A DNA stretch of 64,000 nucleotides. It comes from Paenibacillus melissococcoides. Its GTDB lineage: Bacteria; Bacillota; Bacilli; Paenibacillales; Paenibacillaceae. Positions 40,146-48,375 of the stretch are shown piece after piece. Position numbers and translations under genes: made by a program. The first letter of the stretch is position 1, and each line of letters opens with the position of its first letter. Under the pieces are notes generated by a model. It was not told where the DNA came from. It saw only the letters and a list, made by a program, of their open reading frames with translations, and ran no database searches. Where the stretch lies: the NCBI GenBank assembly GCA_944800085.1, contig CALYLO010000002.1, forward strand, positions 496,001 to 560,000. Direction: 5' to 3'.

Positions 40146-41255
40146 TTGATTTCCATTAGTCTCTGTATGATTGTAAAAAACGAAGAGGATAGTATCGATC
40201 GATGCTTGAGCTCCGTTCAGGATATCGTTGACGAAATCATTATTGTAGACACAGGGTCGACCGACGACACCAAGGAAATTGTACGTAAGTATACGGATCA
40301 AATTTTCGATTTCGTATGGATTGACGACTTCGCAGCGGCACGTAATTATGCTTTCAGTTTCGCTACAAAGGACTATATCTTTTGGTTGGACGCGGATGAC
40401 ATATTAATGGATGAAGACCGTAAGAAATTGTCCACTCTAAAAGAGGAACTCGATCAATCCGTTGATTCTGTTATGATGGATTATCATTTAGCTTTCGATG
40501 AATTTGGTAATGTGACTTCAAGCGTTAGACGTAACCGCCTTGTGAAGAGGGGAAACCAATTCCGATGGATTGGTGCCGTTCACGAATACCTCGAAGTTTG
40601 GGGGAATATTTTGAACAGTGATGTTATCATCACACATAACAGACTCCACCATGATAGCGACAGAAATCTTAAAATTTACGAAAAACGGTTGCTCAGCGGC
40701 GAAGAATTTTCGCCTAGGGTTTTATATTACTTTGCAAATGAACTCGTTGATCACCGGATGTACGAACAAGCAATATGTTATTACGAAAAATTTCTAGCTA
40801 CGGGAAAGGGATGGGTCGAAGATAATATTGCTTCCTGCGGGAAGTTAGCAGACTGTTATCATCAGCTTGGTAATCGGGAACAGGAGTTGGCATCTTCTTT
40901 ACGCTCTTTTCAATATGGTAGTCCCCGACCCGAATTTTGTTGCCGCTTGGGATTTCATTTCTTGCAGCAGGAGGACATTCGAACAGCGATATTCTGGTAT
41001 AGGCTGGCTATCCAATTCGAACAGTCGAGAGACAACTGGGGGTTTCTCAATCCCGTATGCTCGACCTGGCTTCCCCATCTTCAACTTTGCGTATGTTACG
41101 ACCGAATTGGTGAATACGAATTAGCTCACTATCATAATGAGATTGCCTGTAGCTACCGTCCGACCGACCCAAGGGTCATGCAAAATAAAAGGTATTTGGA
41201 ATCTGTCTTAAGCAATTACGACAAGGTAAAAGCCGGAGGGGATCGTCATGAATGA
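40146..41255 (+). CDS. Glycosyltransferase family 2 with TPR-like C-terminus
   Basis: 369 residues from TTG 40146, chosen because GAGGTGA lies 5 bases upstream and the GT-A fold begins at once (ISISLCMIVKNEEDSIDRCL). DTGSTDDT and the DXD-type FWLDADDILM are visible. The second half is helical with tetratricopeptide-like pattern (YYFANELVDHRMYEQAICYYEKFL). This architecture is common for glycosyltransferases next to BclA-like spore proteins. It probably modifies threonines of the collagen-like protein; that link is inferred from position. It overlaps the next gene by 8 bases. Confidence 0.85.
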   Translation: MISISLCMIVKNEEDSIDRCLSSVQDIVDEIIIVDTGSTDDTKEIVRKYTDQIFDFVWIDDFAAARNYAFSFATKDYIFWLDADDILMDEDRKKLSTLKEELDQSVDSVMMDYHLAFDEFGNVTSSVRRNRLVKRGNQFRWIGAVHEYLEVWGNILNSDVIITHNRLHHDSDRNLKIYEKRLLSGEEFSPRVLYYFANELVDHRMYEQAICYYEKFLATGKGWVEDNIASCGKLADCYHQLGNREQELASSLRSFQYGSPRPEFCCRLGFHFLQQEDIRTAIFWYRLAIQFEQSRDNWGFLNPVCSTWLPHLQLCVCYDRIGEYELAHYHNEIACSYRPTDPRVMQNKRYLESVLSNYDKVKAGGDRHE

Positions 41256-42825
41256 CAAAACGCGTGTGTTAATCGGAAGTCCCGTCCATCAAAAACCGGC
41301 CATTTTACGCGAATTTTTAATCTCTTTGCATCGTTTAAGGCAGGAACATATGGAATTCGGATATTTATTTATTGATGATAACCGGGACGAACGGGCAAGT
41401 GAAATGCTTCGAGACTTCGCCAAGGTGGTGGACCATGTTACGGTGCTGACATCCGGGCAAGGGGATGAGTATTTTCGTAACGAAACCACACATTTTTGGA
41501 CCGAACATCTTATTTGGAAAGTAGCAGAATTTAAAAATACCATGATCCAACATGCGACTGATGAACAGTATGATTATTTATTTCTAGTCGATTCCGATTT
41601 GCTGCTGCATCCCAGAACGGTTGAACAACTTGTCTCTACGGGAAAAGATATCGTGTCGGAAATTTTTTGGACCTCATGGCAACCGGATTCTACCCCTCAG
41701 CCTCAAGTATGGCTTCGTGACGAGTACACGCAGTGGGAACAGCAACGGGGTGAGGATTTAAGCGACGAAGACATCGCTGTCCGTTACGATCAATTTATTA
41801 CTCAATTAAAAGTTCCGGGGGTATATGAAGTAGGAGGGTTAGGGGCCTGTACTCTTATCAGTCGTCATGCTTTAGTCGCTGGCGTCAACTTCAAGCCTAT
41901 TAAGAACCTTTCCTTTTGGGGGGAAGATCGTCATTTCTGTGTTCGTGCCGCTGCAATCGGGTTTTCGTTATATGTTGACACTCACTTTCCTGCTTATCAT
42001 ATTTATCGCGAGTCTGATCTAGACGGGGTAGAAAGGTTCAAATACGAGACTGGCGAACATACCAAAAGGCAGGATATAGGGTTATCCGAAAGCATTGGTC
42101 AAATCACAGAACCCCCTATAAAACAAAGATGGGATAAATTGACATTGACAATGGTGGTCAAGAACGAGGAGAAACGGTATTTGAAACAGGTACTCGAGGA
42201 GCACCGAAAATATATTGATGAGGCAGTGATTATCGATGACGGCAGCGAAGATAACACGGTTGACGTTTGCCTCGACGCGTTGCAGGGGATACCCGTTAGG
42301 CTGGTAAGGAATGACGTATCAAAGTTTAAAAACGAAGTCGATTTACGAAAGCAACAATGGGAGGAAACGGTGAAAACAGAGCCCGATTGGATTTTGAATC
42401 TCGATGCTGATGAAATTTTTGAGGGCCGGTTTGCCAGTGAGATTCAACAACTGTTACAGCAAGACGAAGTTGACTTATTTTGTTTTCGGCTCTTCGATTT
42501 TTGGAACGAAACCCATTACAGGGAGGACCATCTTTGGCGATCGCACTTAACCTATCGTCCGTTTTTGCTCCGTTACCGTTCTGATTTTGTATACAAATGG
42601 AGGGAGACTCCGCTGCATTGCGGGCGGCTCCCTGAGAATGTATTCGAGCTTCCCCACCGTTTATCGGAGCTTCGATTGAAGCACTTTGGATGGTCAAAAC
42701 TCGAAGACCGTCTTGAAAAATACCAAAGATATATGCTGCTCGATTCGGAAGCGAAATATGGATGGATGGAGCAGTATCTATCCATATTGGATGAAAAACC
42801 GAACCTGATTCGATGGATCGAATAA
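41248..42825 (+). CDS. Two-domain glycosyltransferase
   Basis: 525 residues with two GT-A-like halves: N-terminal (LIGSPVHQKPAILREFL, LFLVDSDLLLHP, then GGLGACTLISR and FWGEDRHFCVRA) and C-terminal (KLTLTMVVKNEEKRYLKQVL, DDGSEDNT, WILNLDADEIF). Both halves have a DXD-type motif (DSD; DAD), suggesting two transfer activities in one polypeptide. Translationally coupled to the preceding glycosyltransferase. Substrate is unknown; decoration of the upstream Gly-X-Thr protein is the likely job. Confidence 0.85.
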   Translation: MNDKTRVLIGSPVHQKPAILREFLISLHRLRQEHMEFGYLFIDDNRDERASEMLRDFAKVVDHVTVLTSGQGDEYFRNETTHFWTEHLIWKVAEFKNTMIQHATDEQYDYLFLVDSDLLLHPRTVEQLVSTGKDIVSEIFWTSWQPDSTPQPQVWLRDEYTQWEQQRGEDLSDEDIAVRYDQFITQLKVPGVYEVGGLGACTLISRHALVAGVNFKPIKNLSFWGEDRHFCVRAAAIGFSLYVDTHFPAYHIYRESDLDGVERFKYETGEHTKRQDIGLSESIGQITEPPIKQRWDKLTLTMVVKNEEKRYLKQVLEEHRKYIDEAVIIDDGSEDNTVDVCLDALQGIPVRLVRNDVSKFKNEVDLRKQQWEETVKTEPDWILNLDADEIFEGRFASEIQQLLQQDEVDLFCFRLFDFWNETHYREDHLWRSHLTYRPFLLRYRSDFVYKWRETPLHCGRLPENVFELPHRLSELRLKHFGWSKLEDRLEKYQRYMLLDSEAKYGWMEQYLSILDEKPNLIRWIE

Positions 42826-42843
42826 GGGAAAGAGACGCTTGCT

Positions 42844-42903
42844 ATGAAGATTGTTCTTAACATGCCTGGATCGAGTACCTCCTATATGATACGGATGGAA
42901 TAA
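42844..42903 (+). other. 19-codon open frame after the glycosyltransferase
   Basis: MKIVLNMPGSSTSYMIRME-stop looks like the first codons of another gene cut short. The segment from about 42885 to 42947 resembles 45037-45102, so this 3' region is duplicated around the next locus. Not likely to be functional. Confidence 0.3.
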
Positions 42904-42951
42904 GCCGGATTTTGACTCGAATCCAACCATATAAAAAAAGGAGCCCTACTA

Positions 42952-43783
42952 GGGCGTGTACGCAAACTATCGAAATAGCCAAATATCTGGTAAACTTATC
43001 CTATGAGAAGACGATATGAGATACGAGATGACCAATGGGAACGACTCAAAGACCTCTTGCCACCGGAACGGAAACCACAGGGTGGACGTCCGGCAATCGA
43101 TAACCGAAAAATGTTCAATGCCATGCTTTGGGTGATTCGTTCTGGTGCGCCTTGGCGAGACTTGCCAGAGCATTATGGCTCCTGGAGCAGTGTCTACAGT
43201 CGTTTCCGCCGCTGGGAGAAAGCAGGCATCTTTGATCGAATGCTAGAGGTTCTGGCTGCCAATCCCGATGACGAAAGTGTTATGCTCGATGCTTCCATCG
43301 TTCGTGTTCACCAACACGGCGCGGGGGCAAAAGGGGGCAGCAATTCCAAGCCATCGGACGATCACGCGGAGGCTTAACCAGCAAGATTCATGCCGTTGTA
43401 GACGGCCTTGGCAATCCGCTACGCTTCGAAGTAACCGCAGGCAACATCAATGATTGTGTAACGGGTTATGAGATCCTGCAAACCCAAGACATACAAGGTA
43501 AACATGTTTTGGCGGATCGCGGATACGATACCGATAAAATCATTGCGCTTTTGGAAGAGAAACTGGCCCATTCCGTCATTCCCAGTAAGAAGAATCGCAC
43601 GATCCAACGTACAACCGACTGGTGGTTGTATAAAGAGCGTCATCTGGTCGAATGCCTGTTCAACAAACTCAAACATAATCGTCGGCTGGCAACTCGGTAC
43701 GATAAATTGGCCTGTACTTTTGTTGCCTTCTTAAAGCTGGCCTCTTCCATGATCTGGTTGGCTTAAGGTTTGCATACACGCCC
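42952..43783 (+). mobile_element. IS5-family (IS427-type) insertion sequence, apparently complete
   Basis: 832 bp, with termini GGGCGTGTACGCAAAC and, inverted at the right end, GGGCGTGTATGCAAAC. TA lies on both sides (ACTA before, TAGT after), the usual 2-base target duplication. The element splits a terminator hairpin: AAAGGAGCCCTAC on the left and CAATGCCAGCAGAGCTCCTTTT on the right (broken across the IS) rejoin to match the uninterrupted hairpin at 34897-34935. Confidence 0.88.
43003..43766 (+). CDS. IS5-family transposase made by -1 frameshifting
   Basis: Two overlapping frames encode one DDE transposase. The first runs 43003-43377 (YEIRDDQWERLKDLLPPE, SGAPWRDLPEHYG, VMLDASIVRVHQHGAGAKGG). 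The second, in the -1 frame from about 43330, continues GQQFQAIGRSRGGLTSKIHAVVDG and then LADRGYDTDKI, KHNRRLATRYDK to 43766. The overlap contains GCA-AAA-GGG-GGC, an A/G-rich slip site, as in IS427-group elements that rely on programmed -1 frameshifting. Probably functional rather than a pseudogene. Confidence 0.82.
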
Positions 43784-43843
43784 TAGTACAATGCCAGCAG
43801 AGCTCCTTTTCACCGGTGCAATAAAAAGAGCCGTGGGATTCCT

Positions 43844-43909
43844 TGATATGCTCCCCTTAAAGCAGAAGGTTTTATTTTTTTACCTGTCTACTTTAAGGGG
43901 AGCATATCA
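43844..43909. mobile_element. 66-bp MITE-like element inside a terminator
   Basis: A perfect 19-base inverted repeat, TGATATGCTCCCCTTAAAG and its complement, flanks a 28-base T-rich centre. The ends TG and CA and the absence of coding capacity suggest a miniature element mobilised by an IS3-type transposase. It splits a hairpin whose arms AAGAGCCGT and ACGGTTCTT are rejoined when it is removed; CT borders it on both sides. Confidence 0.7.
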
Positions 43910-44158
43910 CTTTCCTCAACGGTTCTTCGGTGATCGCCGGAAAACCGGCTTGGCGAGTGCGGTTCTCAGCGTCCCATTTAACCTTGCAGCTTCTGCAACC
44001 GCCCGAACATTTGTCACATTCCTTCCTATCTCGATAAACTATCGACCTCAAATATAGTGAGTTCATCCAAGCAGTTTACCCCTACCCTTCATACATTATT
44101 GAAGGAGGAGGACAAGAACATTCTCGGTCCCTCGACATTAAATGAAGGAGGTTTTCTG

Positions 44159-44797
44159 ATGCCACTCGTTCCTATCCAACGGCTTACAAGCAGTGCGGCG
44201 AATGTCGTTTCTGCTCCAGATCGAGCAACTGCAGTAAATAGCCTTTTGGCAGGAGCCGCACCCAATGTCGTCAATGTGGGCAATGCCCCTGCAATTTGGC
44301 CTCAACTGGCAAAATTTGATAATGACAATACACCACTCGCGGCCGCGCCGAACCCGCAATTCGTATGGACCCAACCCGCATTTTTCCCTGGTGAGACGCA
44401 CGGCTTCGCTTCCGTCTCAGTCACCATCCCATTATCTATCGGTGTACTGAATGAATTCTTAATTGCATTAACTGTGTTCGCTGACAACGCGGTAACAGCA
44501 CGTATCCAGGCCGTCTCCTCTCTTGGTATCAACTTGTTCCCAGTGCCAGGGCTGGATGTCGATCTGAATGCCGGTACGCTCAACCCGGTAGCTGGGATTA
44601 CGACAGACATCGCCTTTCCGTACAACTGGCAAAATGTCCGCTTCTATTCGATACCAGCTTCCCTTGGAGTAGTCAGCGTTAATATTGGTGTTCGCTTCGT
44701 ATTCTCTTTTCAGGTGACGAACTACTTGCCACATGGCGCTATCAATACGGCCGGCCTTGCATTTGCTGCCGATATCTATCAAAGTGTTCTCCTGTAA
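44159..44797 (+). CDS. Ala/Val-rich protein of unknown function, possible spore-surface protein
   Basis: 212 residues from ATG 44159, which has an excellent AAGGAGG 7 bases upstream. The frame is open further up to a GTG at 44057 without a ribosome site. The sequence is rich in Ala, Val, Asn and Pro with regular β-like segments (VSVTIPLSIGVLNEFLIAL, VSVNIGVRFVFSF) and no signal peptide or catalytic motif. I do not recognise the family. Its position beside the collagen-like gene and its glycosyltransferases suggests a structural surface role (inference). A terminator follows 16 bases after the stop. Confidence 0.65.
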   Translation: MPLVPIQRLTSSAANVVSAPDRATAVNSLLAGAAPNVVNVGNAPAIWPQLAKFDNDNTPLAAAPNPQFVWTQPAFFPGETHGFASVSVTIPLSIGVLNEFLIALTVFADNAVTARIQAVSSLGINLFPVPGLDVDLNAGTLNPVAGITTDIAFPYNWQNVRFYSIPASLGVVSVNIGVRFVFSFQVTNYLPHGAINTAGLAFAADIYQSVLL

Positions 44798-44813
44798 TGT
44801 AAATACAAATGAT

Positions 44814-44841
44814 AAAAGCCCCTGAGTAATCGGGGGCTTTT
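44814..44841 (+). terminator. Terminator after the Ala/Val-rich gene
   Basis: AAAAGCCCC pairs with GGGGCTTTT around a short loop; ends in TTTT. Confidence 0.85.
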
Positions 44842-45467
44842 GAATATCCATGGAAATAACCCCGCCAAGGAGGTATCAGCGGGGTATAGCTAAGATTATG
44901 GAGGGGGCTTGGGCACTTCATCCAGAACAATCTCCACCAAGAAGTACAGATAGCACAGCCTATCGAGGACACCCACCTAATCCCGAGTCACCCAATTCCA
45001 CTATCAGTCCTGGATCAATTACCTCCTTCTTCTTGGTACTTATATGATATGGAATAAGGCAGATTCTGACTCGGCTCCTACCCACCCAATAAAAAAGAGC
45101 CCACGCATCATGTAAGCAGGGCTCCTGTAACCGGGTTTCGCTTGTTGGTGGATGGAGCTGCACCCAGTTTATTGTATTAATATAGGACTGGGATATAACC
45201 CCCTCAGGGTACGCCATTTTAGTCTGCTGGTTCCAACCTACACGGCAGCCTTTTTTTCCATGTAATTCGAAATCCCACTGATTAGGTAATTATTACAAAA
45301 CTTTAAATACATTTTGCTGTGTGACGAGCTAAGCGGGGAAAGAAATGATTATTGTCCGTTTGCTTGATCTCAACCGGAGCATGGACATGAAGTGTATGGA
45401 CGACAGCATTCCGTGACTAATCAGGAACGCAGTATCCGATTAAATTTTTGCAAAAAAGGAGAAGAAC
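44842..45467. other. Gap upstream of the HINT toxin
   Basis: About 620 bases with no supportable gene. It contains a hairpin ACCCCGC/GCGGGGT at 44862-44887, a segment (45037-45102) similar to 42885-42947, and a hairpin AGAGCCC/GGGCTCCT near 45096-45124. The rest shows nothing recognisable. Confidence 0.5.
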
Positions 45468-46340
45468 ATGAAAAAAATTATTTCTTTGATGTTATTTGTT
45501 ATCCTTTCATTTACAAGCATTCCTTTTGCTTCTGCTTTATCCATCGCTAATTGCAATTTAAATTGCTTCTCTGCCGGAACCCCGGTACAAACGAATTCAG
45601 GCTTCAAGCCAATAGAGGGAATCCGCGTCGGTGATTTTGTCCTGACGAAGGATGAACGAACAGGAAAAACAGGATATAATCAGGTTGTTGAATTGTTCCA
45701 ACGGCAAGCAAACGAGACATACCAAATTACAGTCAAAGGAATAACAATAACGACGACGGAAGAGCATCCGTTCTGGATTCCTGGACGAGGCTGGGTGGAG
45801 GCAAGACACCTTAAGGTAGGTGACCTGCTTCAAAATCCAGAAGGCAAACTCTATCCGATTGATCGGATCGAGATTAAGAACGACAGCACGACTGTTTATA
45901 ACTTCCGTGTCGAAGGAGTACATAACTATTTCGTAACGGAGCTCGAAATATGGACGCATAATTGTGGAGCAGGCGGAGTTAGAAATATCCCGATGAGGGC
46001 GCCTTCAGGAGGGGGCGGTGGCTCAAGCTATAAGGGGACGTCTCAAATTAAAATAAATAGAGCTAATGGAGATGCTTTTGAGAAAGAAGTAGTAAATAAG
46101 ATTTCTTCGAATCCTAATAATACTAATGTGAGGCAGCAAATAACCGTAAAAACAGAAAGTGGGGTTAAGACGAGAATTGATATTGTGTCAACAAACAAGC
46201 AAACAGGTCAAATAAATTGTGTTGAATGTAAAGCATCCCCAACAGTTGTAGGTAAAGGGAAAGCACCTTATACTAGAGGAACAAAAATACCACCAACTAA
46301 AGTCCATATAGAAAGAAAGATGGTTGAGATGGAGCTATAA
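45468..46340 (+). CDS. Secreted HINT-domain toxin with a PD-(D/E)xK-like nuclease domain
   Basis: 290 residues. Signal peptide 1-23 (KKIISLMLFVILSFTS, cleavage after ASA). HINT (intein-like) self-cleaving domain 29-166: N-terminal Cys33 in NCFSAGTPV, TTEEHPFW, GRGWVEARHLKVGD, VYNFRVEGVHNYFV and the terminal H164-N165-C166, the expected cleavage point. A Gly/Ser linker leads to a toxin domain (about 200-290) with NGDAFEKEV, Asp238 and E253-C-K255, the arrangement of restriction-endonuclease-like nucleases. HINT domains in polymorphic toxins release the C-terminal effector. Unusually the signal peptide joins the HINT domain directly, with no adhesin or LXG part. ATG follows AAAAGGAGAAGAAC. The immunity gene follows 28 bases later. 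Confidence 0.82.
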   Translation: MKKIISLMLFVILSFTSIPFASALSIANCNLNCFSAGTPVQTNSGFKPIEGIRVGDFVLTKDERTGKTGYNQVVELFQRQANETYQITVKGITITTTEEHPFWIPGRGWVEARHLKVGDLLQNPEGKLYPIDRIEIKNDSTTVYNFRVEGVHNYFVTELEIWTHNCGAGGVRNIPMRAPSGGGGGSSYKGTSQIKINRANGDAFEKEVVNKISSNPNNTNVRQQITVKTESGVKTRIDIVSTNKQTGQINCVECKASPTVVGKGKAPYTRGTKIPPTKVHIERKMVEMEL

Positions 46341-46368
46341 GCCCCAAAGAAAAGAAAGGGGTATAAAA

Positions 46369-46692
46369 ATGCCGTTACAAAACACTAATGAAATCGATGT
46401 ACTTAGCCTTAACGAAGAAACTGGTGTAGTATCTCTTGGAATAATAGACTCACTTTCATGGGACGATGAGGAAAGACATCTCTTACTTCTTCAGGAGAAG
46501 CTTAATGTTTATTTGAGTTTTATTGAGAGCGGAGAAATCTATACTTCATATGAAGGTTCTGAAGGCAAAGAATTTGAAATAAAGATTTTTTTCAAATATC
46601 AACTCCCTGATAGTTGCAAGAACTTCTTAAACCAAGTTAAAGAAATAATCAGTGCTGCCGGGTTTTACTTCACTTATCAAATTGGCGCTTGA
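46369..46692 (+). CDS. DUF6572-like protein, probable immunity protein for the HINT toxin
   Basis: 107 residues, acidic and compact, with the pattern NTNEIDVLSLNEETG, SWDDEERHLLLLQEKLNVYLSFIESGEIY, typical of the DUF6572 family found behind toxin genes. ATG 46369 is 7 bases after AGAAAGGGG; the frame upstream is open but overlaps the toxin end and lacks a ribosome site. It most likely neutralises the nuclease domain encoded just before. Confidence 0.78.
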   Translation: MPLQNTNEIDVLSLNEETGVVSLGIIDSLSWDDEERHLLLLQEKLNVYLSFIESGEIYTSYEGSEGKEFEIKIFFKYQLPDSCKNFLNQVKEIISAAGFYFTYQIGA

Positions 46693-46771
46693 TTTGTTTA
46701 ACCTTGATTAGGCTTCATGCCTTTCAAGGTTTCTTTGTGGTAATGGATACACGCTCTCATTTCTCGCTAAG

Positions 46772-46803
46772 TAAGAGCCGCAGGAGTGATCCCACGGCTC
46801 TTA
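46772..46803 (+). terminator. Hairpin after the toxin-immunity pair
   Basis: TAAGAGCCG pairs with CGGCTCTTA; the T-run is poor. Related to the hairpins at 34996 and 62304. Confidence 0.5.
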
Positions 46804-46836
46804 TCATGCAACAGGGAGTAGGCTTGGCCCCAGCCC

Positions 46837-46985
46837 TTATTTCTCCGCCTGCTTCAACAGCCGATCAATTATCACGGCCATCTCAGCCCGCGTAATCGGA
46901 TCATTCGGTGCGAAACCGTCCATCCATGAGTCTTGCGTCCATCACTCTTCGGATTGAGGCCTCTACCCAATGCCTTATCGGCACC
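46837..46985 (-). pseudogene. Second C-terminal SLH domain remnant
   Basis: Minus-strand sequence ends FAPNDPITRAEMAVIIDRLLKQAEK-stop and upstream reads HWVEASIRRVMDA with a deletion between. It is nearly the same as the remnant at 35064-35228 and likewise lies next to an IS256-type relic. Not functional. Confidence 0.72.
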
Positions 46986-47144
46986 GCAACTTAAGACGCT
47001 GTACTGCACGTGATTTCAAATTCCTCATAGATTATAATTCGCTTGGAATGGAGTCTATTCCAAGGAAAGACGCTCATTCGGTCCCCATTTCGTCCCCACC
47101 GTCTCCGATCTGCACAACACATAATAAAGCCCTGGCATAATGCA

Positions 47145-47625
47145 AGTCCAAAATTGTGTGTAAGTTCCCTTAATTAAAACTCGCTCCTCTACCTTAATCG
47201 CACACTTTTGGATTGGGTTCTTACGTTCGTTTTTCGCCACTTCAAATCATCCGTCATATCGAGATACTTTCGGCCATTGCTCCACTTTTCATCTATCTCC
47301 ATTAGCATGGCTCCAAGTAATCGGTATGCAGAATCGCGGTTTGGAAAGATACGAATTACACGCTCACGACATCGTACTTCCTCGTTTATACCCCTTGGCT
47401 GTTCGTCATACGGAGACTCTTGCAGTGCTTCTATCGAATCGACATTACCGCCGTAGCGTCGTCGAAACCTTGCTCCAGTATGCGCATCGCTCGAAAGTGG
47501 AGGCTTGCTGCTCCCGCCTCTCGCTGGCATCGCCCCCTTGCTTCCAGAATGTAGAGCGGACTCACCTGTCCACGGCTTCCTTCCCGGACATTGACGTGGC
47601 TGAAAGTGTGGAAACATATGGTTGG
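47145..47625 (-). mobile_element. IS256-family relic
   Basis: The outer end AGTCCAAAATTGTGTGTAAGT matches IS256-type termini. The minus strand encodes the transposase C-terminus (ERVIRIFPNRDSAYRLLGAMLMEIDEKWSNGRKYLDM) and, after a break, AMRILEQGFDDATAVMS, close to the copy at 33398. The rest is missing. Confidence 0.75.
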
Positions 47626-47689
47626 CATTCGACGGATTTCGCGATCAACTGCCTATAATTCAGTGCGATAGACCTGTGTGGAAGACTCA

Positions 47690-47718
47690 TTGACGCTTAT
47701 TGGTCATTTTTTTATGAT
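47690..47718 (+). promoter_or_regulatory. SigA-type promoter of the spike/effector module
   Basis: TTGACG and TATGAT are separated by exactly 17 bases, 58 bases before the first gene of the module. No other gene start lies between. Confidence 0.7.
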
Positions 47719-47775
47719 GTAGACAAAAAACGGGATTTTCGGACTGTTTTATTCGAGGGAAGGGATGTGAGTCGA

Positions 47776-48375
47776 ATGGAATTTATGGACGAAAAAATTC
47801 AAGCGCTGCTGAACGAAGCGGAGAAAGCGAAGGAGCCGCACGACATTCGTACAGGACCGGTCCGTGTTGGAAAGCGCTACTACGCGTTCGAGGAGCAACC
47901 GTTCTTCGACGGCAAGCTGACGATGTATGTCCCGCAGGATTTTACGGACATGCCGGAGCAAGTGCGGAAAGTGAAATACCCTTATGAAGCACGCCCGCCG
48001 ATCGTGAAATCCGACGAGACCGGCAGTATCGCGTTCACTTTGAACCGGATCGACCACGACCTGCAAGAGGAATGGGTCGAGGAATTAACGAACGGTATGA
48101 GAGCCGGCATCCGGCGGACGAACCCGGCGCATCTGTTCTTTTCTGACGGGACGGAAGAGGCGAACGGCAATAAGGTTGGGTATTTCGAATTCAAGAGCTC
48201 CGCGTTGGACGGGTTTATGTATCAGCTTTTCTTCTTCTTCGTGTTCCACGGCAAAACTGGGATGGGGACCTTTAGCTGCCGCTATGCAGATTATGACCAG
48301 TGGAGAGACATCGCGTTCCAAGTCATGCGCACCATACACGTGTTGCCCCTGGATGACGGAGAGGAGCAAGAATGA
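47776..48375 (+). CDS. DcrB/DUF1795-like protein, possible effector chaperone
   Basis: 199 residues, cytoplasmic (no signal peptide), resembling DcrB/DUF1795-fold proteins: FFDGKLTMYVPQDFTDMP at about 45-62 and the closing GTFSCRYADYDQWRDIAFQVMRTI. In Gram-negative type VI systems, proteins of this fold (EagR/EagT) hold effectors with hydrophobic segments before loading onto VgrG. Here it heads an operon containing two VgrG-like proteins and an effector with a long hydrophobic stretch, so the same role is a reasonable hypothesis. ATG 47776 is about 10 bases after AGGGAAGGG; the GTG at 47767 is too close. Confidence 0.65.
   Translation: MEFMDEKIQALLNEAEKAKEPHDIRTGPVRVGKRYYAFEEQPFFDGKLTMYVPQDFTDMPEQVRKVKYPYEARPPIVKSDETGSIAFTLNRIDHDLQEEWVEELTNGMRAGIRRTNPAHLFFSDGTEEANGNKVGYFEFKSSALDGFMYQLFFFFVFHGKTGMGTFSCRYADYDQWRDIAFQVMRTIHVLPLDDGEEQE

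Noticed and set aside
44057..44158. Upstream GTG start for the Ala/Val-rich protein
   Set aside because: There is no ribosome site at 44057, while AAGGAGG lies 7 bases before ATG 44159.
47326..47658. Plus-strand 110-codon frame over the IS256 relic
   Set aside because: The minus strand of the same segment encodes recognisable transposase sequence, so the plus-strand frame is a shadow.
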